Source: Paralithodes platypus
Lineage: Eukaryota; Arthropoda; Malacostraca; Decapoda; Lithodidae
DNA: 64,000 bases
Direction: 5' to 3'
Assembly (NCBI GenBank): GCA_032716605.1
Contig: CM064495.1
Span: 46,245,524 to 46,309,523, forward strand
Shown: positions 32,887 to 42,307 of the stretch, piece after piece
Numbering within the stretch: the stretch's first letter is position 1
How the letters are laid out: every line of letters begins with the position of its first letter
Made by a program: the position numbers and the translations under genes
Notes under the pieces: model-generated
The model's input: the letters and a program-made list of their open reading frames with translations, nothing else
Told to the model about the DNA's origin: nothing
Database searches by the model: none

Positions 32887-33045
32887 CCCATTCAGTACCA
32901 GGGACGTCCTTTTCATCATACTCTGGCAACTATTAGACGATTTTATTCAGCTTAAGAAGGACCACTAGCATTATTAAGGCTTAAAACTATCTCAACCAAA
33001 TATAGCTAGAATATATGGTAACACACGTCGCTGGTACTCAACGGG
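32887..33045. mobile_element. MITE-B copy with intact TTAA duplication (159 bp)
   Basis: CCCATTCAGTACCAGGGACG at the left is mirrored by CGTCGCTGGTACTCAACGGG at the right, flanked by TTAA at 32883-32886 and 33046-33049. The interior TATTAGACGATTTTATTCAG is shared with other copies. Confidence 0.88.
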
Positions 33046-33049
33046 TTAA

Positions 33050-33420
33050 GGACTTGATCGCGTCCACACGTGCGTGAAAGGGTTAAGAAGTAAGCCTTGT
33101 GGAATGAGTGTTAAGTATTGTGATAGCCTCAACCTCTGCTATGATGCCAATAGAAGAAATGATAAGTGAAAGCAATAGCACCAAGCATCGTTGTGCACTA
33201 CATTTCTCTCTCTCAACTATAATAACACATCTGAATAATGCCAACCTGACTTATAAAAACAAATATGAATGTAACCAGACGACGATGCTGTTGTTTCAGT
33301 GGAATAATGGCTCTTTGAGCAGTATGTATCGCCTTACTAGTGGTTGTCCACTCACAGGATGGGGGGCGCTGCTCAATAAACTCGCCCCTCGGGGCAAAAT
33401 CAAAATCAAAATCTCTCTCG

Positions 33421-33473
<53 letters not shown>

Positions 33474-33519
33474 AGTTGGCTACAAACGGCCTGCCACCCT
33501 GCTAGTCTGTATGTCTAAC
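33050..33519. other. Intergenic with (AT)n at 33427-33471
   Basis: Non-repetitive apart from a pure (AT)n of about 45 bp, preceded by CAAAATCAAAATC. A 136-codon plus frame runs through the (AT)n and is not credible as a gene. Confidence 0.5.
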
Positions 33520-33523
33520 TTAA

Positions 33524-33852
33524 GGGGAGATTTCCACTTGAGGGACTTTTTTCTTGACCCCTTTCTCCCTCATGTCTAGCCCTATTGCTTTTGAGATTTT
33601 AAGACGTTCGCCCCATTTGTTTGGTGATTTTAAGAATTTCCGCCCCCCATTCTGTTAATTTTAAGACCTTTCGTGCCATTTAGGTGTCGATTTTATCCTG
33701 ACAAGCGATAGCGAGCCTGTAATTTAAGAGTTAGCGGCCTTCGGCCGGGACAATTTTCTACCGAAAAATGTACAAATTTATCTTGAAAGGGGGTCAAGGG
33801 GGTGACATTTTAAGATTGCTGGAGGAGTAGGAAACAAACTAAAAACCTCCCC
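33524..33852 (-). mobile_element. MITE-A copy 8 (329 bp, perfect TTAA flanks)
   Basis: TTAA (33520-33523) GGGGAGATTTCC...AAACCTCCCC TTAA (33853-33856). The minus-strand interior is close to consensus: CGGTAGAAAATTGTCCCGG, CGCTATCGCTTGTCAGGATA, CTAAATGGCACGAAAGG. Confidence 0.95.
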
Positions 33853-34011
33853 TTAATATTGCGAACTTCCACATGACAGATCCCAAGGTTAAGGCCTTGG
33901 GTAAAGAGTTCCTTAGTAATGAACTGATGTAAGCAGTGAATGGTCTAGAAAATGACTATATGAAACCTAGACTACCTGTGCACGAACTGTGATGCCTGTG
34001 TCTGCGTGCAA

Positions 34012-34471
34012 GGGGAGATGGGACGTTTTCCTGGTCCCCCTTCTTCCTCATGCTTAGCCCCACAGTTTTCAGATTTTAAGGCGTTCGGCCCATTAGTTTG
34101 GCGATTTTAAGACCCTTCGATCCATATCTTTGTCAATAGGAAGACTATTCGTGTCATATAGCCTACTGTAGGTGTCAATGTTTTCCTGGCGAGCGATAGC
34201 GAGCCTGTAATTTAAGAGGAACCGGCCTTTGGTCGGGAAATTTTTCTTCCGAAAAATCTACATATATAACTTGAAGAGGGTCTAGGGAGGTGTTATTTTG
34301 AGCTTGATGGAGGTCTAAGGAGGTAACTAAAACAAATGGTGACAAAATATATAACTAAGTAATAAGTAATAAATATATAACTAAGTAATAAGTAATAAAT
34401 ATATAACTAAGTAATAAGTAATAAATATATAACTAAGTAATAAATGAGGAAATAAATGTGGTCATCCCCCC
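34012..34471 (-). mobile_element. MITE-A copy 9 (460 bp, with internal 26 bp array)
   Basis: Left GGGGAGATGGGACG, right GTCATCCCCCC before TTAA (34472-34475); the left TTAA reads GCAA. It lies 160 bp from copy 8 in the same orientation. Confidence 0.93.
34345..34445. repeat. 26 bp unit x about 4 inside MITE-A copy 9
   Basis: AAATATATAACTAAGTAATA plus AGTAAT is repeated without visible divergence next to the terminal repeat. It is absent from the other MITE-A copies. Confidence 0.93.
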
Positions 34472-34475
34472 TTAA

Positions 34476-34639
34476 GTGCGTCTGAAAGCAATGCAGGCAC
34501 CTTCCACCCGCGCATATTAAGTGTTTGCACATGCGCTCCTTTGATCGGTGGTGCGTGTGTGTGTTTGTTTGTTTGTCGGGTAAAAGCGAGTCCACACCAG
34601 CGGCCGCGGTTTAGCCAGCTCAACCAAGATCAAGTACAC
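34476..34639. other. Short non-repetitive stretch with (GT)/(GTTT)n
   Basis: GTGTGTGTTTGTTTGTTTGT at about 34553; nothing else. Confidence 0.35.
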
Positions 34640-35135
34640 GGTGAGAGGCTGTAGATGTCTGTAAATGTCTGTGAATGTTTGTAGATGTAGATGCCTGTGT
34701 CTGTAAATGTTTGTATATGTCTGTGAATGTTTGTAAATGTCTGTGAATGTTTGTAAATGTCTGTGAATGTTTGTAAATGTCTGTGAATGTTTGTAGATGT
34801 AGATGCCTGTGTCTGTAAATGTTTGTATATGTCTGTGAATGTTTGTAAATGTCTGTGAATGTTTGTAAATGTTTGTAAATGTCTGTGAATGTTTGTAAAT
34901 GTCTGTGAATGTTTGTAAATGTCTGTGAATGTCTGTGAATGTTTGTAGATCTGTGAATGTTTGTAGATAACTGATTTTTTGTGAATGTGTAAATTTCTGT
35001 AGATGTCTATAGATGTGTGTAGATGCCGGTGTCTGTAAATTTCTATAAATGTCAGTAAATCTATGTAAATATTAGTAAATGAAAATGCCTGTAAATATCT
35101 GTATATGTAAATGCCTGTAAATGTCTGTCAATGCC
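34640..35135. repeat. TGTCTGTGAATGTTTGTAAA (20 bp) array with higher-order structure
   Basis: Repeats of TGTCTGTGAATG and TTTGTAAATG from 34655 to 34975 decay to the right. A larger block starting GTAGATGTAGATGCCTGTGT occurs at about 34682 and 34795, so the array has a higher-order unit of about 110-115 bp. Confidence 0.92.
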
Positions 35136-35151
35136 ACCTTTTCTTCCAACC

Positions 35152-35290
35152 CCATGTTGGTGCCGTAATTAATGGTGTAATGGTTAGAGTGGATAAGTTC
35201 TGTATATGGTATCCCAAGTTCGAATCCCGGGAGGATGACATGCTTTCAGTACCGGTAATTTCATTAGAGGGTGTTTGGTATTGGGAGTAA
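35152..35290 (+). mobile_element. tRNA-derived SINE-1 copy
   Basis: GGTGTAATGGTTAGAGTGG is a box A-like start and AAGTTCGAATCCCGGGAGGA contains a perfect box B about 50 nt later, in the right spacing for a tRNA-derived head. The tail TTCATTAGAGGGTGTTTGG is diverged from 35985-36127. Confidence 0.72.
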
Positions 35291-35469
35291 AATTAATGAA
35301 TAGTAATATAATCTGATAATGGGGTTAGGTCAGGTCAGGTGAAGGCATTGAGGGATAAGCCTTCACAACGGCACCTCGGATCTACTTTTCGAAGAGCCTT
35401 GGAGAGAGAGGAAACTGATTGTCAAAATGTCTGAAATCTGGGGTAGGCCTAAGTGTCGTGTTCTCTTTA

Positions 35470-36290
35470 GCATTTCCTGTCCATTGTATAATAAAATATA
35501 TAGAATTATGATCGTTATTTCCTAGTTGGTCCCCAATCTCTACATTATTAATAAAGACATAAATCGAGGATATTAGTACCTCTAGTCGGCGAGTCTATGA
35601 ATTGAAATATAAAACTATCTTGTACCGCCTCAATAAACTCTTCAAAATCAGAGTCGCCGATTTGATGCTGCCAATCTATATTCGGAAAATTAAAATCCCC
35701 CATAATGCACACATTGCTAAACCTTGATGGTATTTTCACTTCCTGCCATTAAGATGTACCATCATTTCTACTCATATTTGGTGGTCTATAAATAACTCCA
35801 ACAACTATGATCTCACTACCTTCGCTAACCTCTAACCAAACACTTTCGTTATCATTATTTAGTCTAATACCTTATTTAGCACAGCATTTTAATTAACTCC
35901 TGACAAACACTGCTATTCCGCCACCCCTCCTACTTGTTCGGTCATATTCAAGCAAATTGTATCCTGGTACTGTACCAACTGTGTTGGTGGTGTAATGGTT
36001 TAGATGCTTATATTCTGGTTGTGGTGTCCCGAGTTCGAATCCAGGGAGGACCATATGCTTTCATTAGTTTATTCAAGTGCAATGGGGTTTGTAATTGATG
36101 ATTAATGTTAAGAACGGGGTGTTACTTAATATACAATATGCTAAAACAAAACTTGATACTGTATTAATCTATGTTTCAGTTAGCGCTAATATGTCTATAT
36201 TTTCATTGGTAACAAGTGCTCCAAGTTCGTCTATTGTGTTACATAAACTCCTACAGTGTTATGTCTATGTTAATTTGTAAATATAATGCT
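35470..36290 (-). pseudogene. Second LINE (CR1/L2-like) endonuclease fragment, split by a SINE
   Basis: Minus-strand translation gives, in order: NTIDELGALVTNENIDILAL then TET (catalytic Glu) and a stop where Trp is expected (about 36150-36290); then, after the SINE, PGYNLLEYDR..GGGIAVFV, VIYRPPNMSR, CIMGDFNFPNIDWQ, FIDSPTRGTNILDLCL (35548-35985); then GDQLGNNDHNSI with the Asp-His (near 35500). These are the ordered EEP endonuclease motifs of a CR1/L2-like LINE. The motif spellings differ from LINE-1w (GDFNFPNIDW against GDFNLPVTKW), so it is a different family. Stops and frame breaks make it a pseudogene. No RT follows. Confidence 0.82.
35985..36127 (+). mobile_element. tRNA-derived SINE-1 nested in the LINE endonuclease
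   Basis: GTTGGTGGTGTAATGGTTTAG (box A region) and GAGTTCGAATCCAGGGAGG (box B) are followed by ATATGCTTTCATTAGTTTAT and GTTAAGAACGGGGTGTTACTT. It interrupts the endonuclease between its Glu motif and PGYN motif, so it is younger than that LINE copy. The tail is shared with 12832-12950. Confidence 0.82.
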
Positions 36291-36447
36291 ATATTTCAAA
36301 ATATCAATCAATCACCTCATCCACCGGGGTTTGCAGTTTAGTATCCAAAAACATAATATTCTTGAATCTCATAATTATTTCTCCAAAATGAGTTATCTGT
36401 CCAGAGTTCGCTCAAAGACAACTGCAGAGGTGTTCTCATAAATATAT

Positions 36448-36612
36448 TAACCCCTTAAGCTTATTCTGGCTATCATTAGACGATTTTAGTAGCTTAGGAA
36501 GGATCTGTGTTCATTAGAAGGGTACAGAATATTTCAACCTTCTGACTCCCATATGCCTTTACTATTCTGAACAAAGTCGTCTATTAACAGCCAAAAAACA
36601 GAACACAATGTC
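36448..36612. mobile_element. MITE-B partial copy
   Basis: TTAACCCCTTAAGCTTATTC, CTGGCTATCATTAGACGATT and AGCTTAGGAAGGATCTG match MITE-B, and the far end GTCTATTAACAGCCA is decayed. Confidence 0.6.
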
Positions 36613-36969
36613 ATCATATCTTGTAAGTGTTAACTTTTATCAATATGATTATAGTAATTACCAACTTATTCAAGCTTGAGACTTGATCTTAACTTTTTAA
36701 CAAGTAACCGACCTAGATGTGAGATTTTATGTTTTGTTTTGTTTTTCTAATGTGTTGTGATGTCCCTATTCGGGCTCTGTCTCCAGTCAGCCACCCCCAT
36801 AAAAAAGGATAATTGGGGAAGGTGCCAGAGTATACACATATACAACTTCATTTTCCGAAGAAAGAATCTTTAGCAACTAGGTAGTAACAATGACAAAATT
36901 CCAAGAGCAAATTACTATATGAGAAGGGATTACAATGATGTGCTAGTTTTGGATAATTAACATATTAAC
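36613..36969. other. Intergenic, nothing recognised
   Basis: AT-rich, no gene supported. Confidence 0.35.
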
Positions 36970-36971
36970 TA

Positions 36972-37191
36972 TACTCTGTTTATTTTCAGCTGACGATAAA
37001 GTGAATCCCTGAGCAGCTAATTTCTCGATACTTTGAGATGGTTGGACAAATATGAAACTACTATGTCTGTGCATCATAATAAGACCAAGTTTACGTAATT
37101 AGCACTACATTTCACTACAAAATCTTCAAAATAACTGAGAAATCTTGATGGGAACTTTGCAATTTACCGTCAGTTGAAAAGAAACAGAGTA
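36972..37191. mobile_element. MITE-D, full-length reference copy (220 bp, TA flanks)
   Basis: TA (36970-36971) TACTCTGTTTATTTTCAGCT...CAGTTGAAAAGAAACAGAGTA TA (37192-37193). About 30 bp inverted termini. The interior is shared with 533-741 and 29542-29690. A TA duplication with short inverted ends suggests a Tc1/mariner-derived MITE. Confidence 0.9.
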
Positions 37192-37490
37192 TAGTATGTA
37201 AATTTGACTATTACCAACATAATAGGTCTACTATTAATATGGTGACAACATTAGTATCACCAACTAATTGATAAACTTTGTACCTACCTTAGCATTGACA
37301 GGACCATGAACATGAAGAGATGGGTTGGATGTGAAAGAGATCTGCCATGTGTAGATCATTCGGCTTTCTGCAGACTCCCGTTTTCTTATGTTCCGCGATG
37401 AAGGAAGGGTTTGGAAGACTCCCATCGCAGCACAGACCCTACAAAATCTCCGGCTACTATTCGATACAGGGGCCACATTTACAAAACAAA
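37192..37490. other. Short non-repetitive stretch
   Basis: No recognised feature. Confidence 0.3.
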
Positions 37491-37690
37491 CACCTTAATT
37501 TCTCAAAGCTTAACATTCGGATTCTTGAGAGATTGTAATTTTAATCTTAATTGTCCAAAGCTTCAGATTCGAACTCTTGATGGAGAGATTTGGAACTTTA
37601 GTCTGTCACAAAACGAACACCTTAATTGTCCAAAGCTTCAGATTATAACACTTGATGGAGAGATTGGAACTTTAGCTTTTCACTGTGTCA
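37491..37690. repeat. About 74 bp unit, 2.5 copies (CTTAATTGTCCAAAGCTTCAG)
   Basis: CTTAATTGTCCAAAGCTTC.. AGATTC.., TTGATGGAGAGAT, TTGGAACTTTAG recurs at about 37547 and 37621, with a diverged predecessor at 37491. Confidence 0.85.
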
Positions 37691-38025
37691 AGATGCAGAT
37701 CCTAAATAGCAAGATTATAAGCTTCTTCATATCAATTTGTAGAGATGTGGATACTTATTAGAAATGTCGGAAACTTCTGCAAATCGCCTTGTCTAGATCT
37801 TTTAGCCCTCCTCTTATTCTTACTTTTGATCTTTAATTTATGGTTTCACTGCTTCCTCTTCATATATTTATTCCTTCGTCTTTTCTTCTTCTACTTCTTC
37901 TCTTGTTCTGGTCTTCTTGTCATTCTTCTCTCTTGAGTAACTTAAGTAATATCTCACATATACTGGATCTAACTATTATTGAATCTTATTACTGCAGCAT
38001 GGCGAATATTTAAACATTAATCTCG
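37691..38025. other. Intergenic, T/C-rich, nothing recognised
   Basis: The plus frame near 37745-37936 is Leu/Phe-rich because of CTT/TTC composition. It is not a supportable gene. Confidence 0.35.
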
Positions 38026-38262
38026 CTTAGTAAAGTCCTCTCATATATAAGCTTAGAGTAGAGTAAATATTGGCGAACACTGTCTATCAGTCATTAGGCT
38101 TAGGAAAGATCTCTCATCACAAATAATCAATTCCAGAGCTAAAAACAAGGCCAGTTCCATAAATTCGGCTTAGCAAAGATCTCTCACCAATAATCAACTC
38201 CACAGGGTATAAAATCAAGGAGAGTTCCATAAATTCGGCTTTGGAGGGATCTCTCACAAATA
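38026..38262. repeat. About 70 bp unit x3-4 (GGCTTAGGAAAGATCTCTCA)
   Basis: GGCTTAG..AAAGATCTCTCA, AATAATCAATTCCA, AAACAAGG..AGTTCCATAAATTC recurs at about 38096, 38165 and 38236, with an older copy at 38026. Confidence 0.85.
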
Positions 38263-38454
38263 TAATAAGGTGCGTTTTATCAATCCGGCAGTCACATAAA
38301 CCGAGTTCATACGAGGGGAGGGTTTTGCAGGGCCTGTGCTCCTCCGGCCAGACTTACCATTGGTTTCCTTCATTTGTTTCCGTATTTTTCTTTGTCTTTT
38401 TGGATTTTCCATTCTTGCTAATTCCATCTGGAAATACACAGAAAATATGGTTAA

Positions 38455-38575
38455 TAATAATGATAATAATAATGATAATAATAATAATAGTAATACAAAT
38501 AATAATAATAAAGTAGTGATAATAATGATAATAATAATAATAGTAATAATAATAATAATAATAATGTTAAAAATT
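38455..38575. repeat. (AAT)n-rich microsatellite
   Basis: AATAATGATAATAATAATG-type trinucleotides with GAT and AGT variants; the Asn/Ile peptides are artefacts. Confidence 0.92.
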
Positions 38576-38741
38576 ATCTTCAGGTCTTTAAAAATGGGGA
38601 TATTTGTATTTCTTTGTTCATTTATTTAAACAATATCACGTGCAAAGAGAAGAAAATATGAACATAATATCAAATTAGGACATTTCCACACACCAATTTG
38701 CGTTACATGATTCCATTTCATTAGAGTCGAGTCTATGCCAT

Positions 38742-38780
38742 ATTGCAGGGACCCCATAGAGTCTATGGGGTCCCTGCAAT
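38742..38780. repeat. Perfect palindrome, 19 bp arms, 1 nt centre
   Basis: ATTGCAGGGACCCCATAGA (38742-38760), G, then its exact inverse complement TCTATGGGGTCCCTGCAAT (38762-38780). Confidence 0.97.
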
Positions 38781-39514
38781 AATTACCTAAAGGTCATCAA
38801 TTATATGTAGCTACCAAAAACAATATATATATCTATTCAATAATATTGATTTAACTTTGGAGATAACTGCATGGTAATTTCGGGTTTAAGGCTCCATCCA
38901 CCTTTTTCTTTCTGTGTGTGTTTTTTTTGTTTTGTTTTTTTTTGGGGGGGGGGGGGGGCCAACGGGCGAAGTGGGGAGAAGTAAATCTTAAACAAAAGTA
39001 GGCAAAATTCACATCCAAAAAAGACAACTTATTGGATATAATTATGACACATACAGAACGACACATACACATGGCCCGATCATAAAATGTTCATAGCTGC
39101 ATTAGTTTTGTTGCAGTTGATCATATACTATTTGTAATGTACACATTAAAATGTCATTCAATTCATAGGCCTATGTAATATAAACCCATACATTGTGAGA
39201 CACAAATTGATGTGCGCTAGTTTAGTTATAATCAAACACTCATTAAACCTTTCCAGTTGCTACCCGGTTACGTATAGCCACATTAGTCAAGCTACTGCCA
39301 GCTAATTGTATTCAGCTTAGGAAAGTTCTATTTAAGTCCTAGGATTACAAACTGTCTAACAAAAAAAAACTGCAAGAGCACGAAGGGAAATCCTACCATA
39401 CCAATTCGTAGGACCCATGTTTCAGAGTACACTAAAAGGGAAGCTCACGTAACTCGGGAGGAATTTATTTAATTTAATTCTCCTCCTATAGGCTACCTTG
39501 TTTCAAATAGGCAG
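38781..39514. other. Intergenic; poly(T)/poly(G) at 38925-38958; MITE-B relic at about 39246-39360
   Basis: TTAAACCTTTCCAGTTGCTACC, then GTATTCAGCTTAGGAAAGTTC, resembles MITE-B but is diverged. The rest is unassigned. Confidence 0.4.
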
Positions 39515-39707
39515 TCCAGAAATCGTGAACTCTAACCTCTGTAACTCAAAATAGGCTAGATAAAATGGGCTATAAATCTCCACACACACCGTATTCCCTG
39601 GCTCACCATTTCCAAATAGTAGAAGTATTAGCTCGATTCTCTAGTCGTTTGTGAGTTATAGAGGTAAATGTTCAAGAGTTTTGGCCTATTTACTTGGAAT
39701 AGGGTAT
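39515..39707. mobile_element. MITE-E copy
   Basis: CTCTAACCTCTGTAACTCAA, TAGGCTAGATAAAATGGGCT, TATTCCCTGGCTCACC, AAATAGTAGAAGTATTAGCT, CTCTAGTCGTTTGTGAGTTA and TTTTGGCCTATTTACTTG align with the other two copies. Confidence 0.8.
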
Positions 39708-39759
39708 ATCAAACATAGAGGTATCTGTTATGAGTAAAATATCTCACAAATACGAATGA

Positions 39760-39915
39760 GTTACATGAATAAATGTTTAGGCCTCAGCCAGGATTCGAAC
39801 CACAGTCAATCAGAATAACATTACATGCTTTAACCCACTCGGCCACGGCGTAATGTCATTCTGACTGACTGCGGGTTCGGCTCCTGGCTGAGGCCTAAAC
39901 ATTTATTCATGTAAC
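39760..39915. mobile_element. Head-to-head pair of tRNA-derived SINE-2 copies forming a palindrome
   Basis: Left half, minus strand: GCCGTGGCCGAGTGGGTTAA (box A, Ser/Leu-tRNA-like) and GTGGTTCGAATCCTGGCTG (box B), tail AGGCCTAAACATTTATTCAT. Right half, plus strand: GTAATGTCATTCTGACTGAC, GCGGGTTCGGCTCCTGGCTG and the same tail, lacking box A. The arms are about 65 bp with a 25 bp spacer. Confidence 0.88.
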
Positions 39916-40007
39916 ATAGGTCCTACGACTTGGTATGGAATTAACTTTCCCCAAGTAGGATCTCCCTACTCCTATATTATATGGGAAAAGGTTGGTATGC
40001 TTTTATC

Positions 40008-40110
40008 ACGACGTGGCCAAGTTGGTTAAGGCGTGGAATATCAATCTGATTGATTGTGGTTCGAATCCTGGCTGAGGCCTAAACATTCATTCATATAACT
40101 TATGTGTATT
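40008..40110 (+). mobile_element. tRNA-derived SINE-2 copy
   Basis: CGTGGCCAAGTTGGTTAAGG (box A), a 17-nt anticodon-like arm region ATCAATCTGATTGATTG, GTGGTTCGAATCCTGGCTG (box B) and the tail AGGCCTAAACATTCATTCAT. The head resembles a Ser/Leu-type tRNA without a long variable arm. Confidence 0.85.
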
Positions 40111-40224
40111 TGTGAGAAACTCTACCTATATACTGAATTACTTTTATGAAGCACTGGTCTTTCTCCTCATTATTCAACTCCCCTTTTAACCGGAAAAATC
40201 AATAGCTGATATAATACTGGTGTA

Positions 40225-40492
<268 letters not shown>

Positions 40493-41154
40493 ATATTACA
40501 ACTATGCCTCCAATTTTACAACAATGTTGTGATTCTGAATCATTTGCTTGCCCGAATGCTTAACATGACAGTTGTTTGGGTCGATACGGCAGTTATGAAG
40601 TGCAAGAGTCATAATTAGGTTGTCTGAAAGACTTTACTAACAACTATGCTACGTGACTGATTCCCCCATATGAGGTTATACTAAAATGTGGTCTGATCTA
40701 TCCATAAAACAAATAATCTGCGTTCATATTATAATCTATTTAGTATATTTTAATGTATATATTTTATTTTATATTATTTAAGTATTATTATTATTGTATA
40801 CAGTATATGGGAGAGGGGTTTACTGTCACATAGTCATAGGTTGTATATAATACACAGGTTCCTTCATTGTTTCCTTAATTAGTTCCAGAGCTTTGAAGCA
40901 TTTAAAACAACAAAACAAGATATGTCGTGTTATCTTCAGAAAACTGGGCGATATTAAGGTTACCTTTATCAATCAACATTCATTTCCTTGCTCTTAATTC
41001 AATATGGGACACACGACGCCTTCCCTACACTATTAGAAACAAAGCTGATATATAAAACGCAAGGAATTATGCCCCTAATGTGGGTCTAAGCAAAACTATG
41101 CAATCAGCAAGTACAATTCCTTCAGTAATCCATATTAAAAAGAACGAGTATGCC

Positions 41155-41158
<4 letters not shown>
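40493..41158. other. Intergenic, nothing recognised
   Basis: AT-rich, no gene supported. Confidence 0.4.

Positions 41159-41200
<42 letters not shown>
41159..41200. repeat. (AAT)n microsatellite
   Basis: About 14 AAT units. Confidence 0.95.
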
Positions 41201-41399
41201 CAGCCACACAAACAACCCGGCCGCATGCTAATAATCTATGGAAATCAAACTAACGACTTTAAATCACGGCCCTAAAATAATTTCATAAACACATTTAGTT
41301 TTGCGCACAATGCACAGATTTTGCAATGCATTTGTCACCATGCATCGGGGCTCGGAGTCAACTGGCATGAATTGACTTTTGTTGTGGCATATAAAGTGC

Positions 41400-41845
41400 A
41401 TCACCCGGTAATAATGAAAACAAAATGAAGCAACAGTAATACAATGTGCCAGGGTGCGTTTCTGGGGCTTGTTTACATAATCAAACATGGTGTGCAAGAA
41501 TGACATAACATAAAATAACATTACATTACATTACATAACATAACATAACATAACATAACATAATATAAAATAACATTACATAACATAATATAATAATACA
41601 AACATGAAGCAACAGTAATACGATGTGCCAGGGTGCGCTTATGGTGTTTGTTTACTTAATCAAATGTGGTGTAGACATGACATAACATAAATAACATTAT
41701 ACAACATGGCACAGCATAGCATAACACAAAAAACACATAAAATGAAGCAGCAGTAATACAATGGGCCAGGGTGCGCTTCTGGTGTTTGTTTACTTCATCA
41801 AATATGGTGTGCAGACATGACATAACATTACATAGCATAACATAA
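41400..41845. repeat. Tandem unit of about 140-180 bp x3 with (ACATA)n linkers
   Basis: GAAGCAACAGTAATACAATG, GTGCCAGGGTGCG, TTGTTTAC.TAATCAAA and ATGACATAACATAA recur at about 41426, 41604 and 41742. Unit length differs because the ACATAACATA linker is expanded in the first unit (41510-41590). Confidence 0.9.
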
Positions 41846-41908
41846 TAATGTCTTCATTATAATATTATATATTTCTGTTTCCTGTCATTCCTTATCGTTC
41901 TTGTATAT

Positions 41909-42305
<397 letters not shown>

Positions 42306-42307
<2 letters not shown>

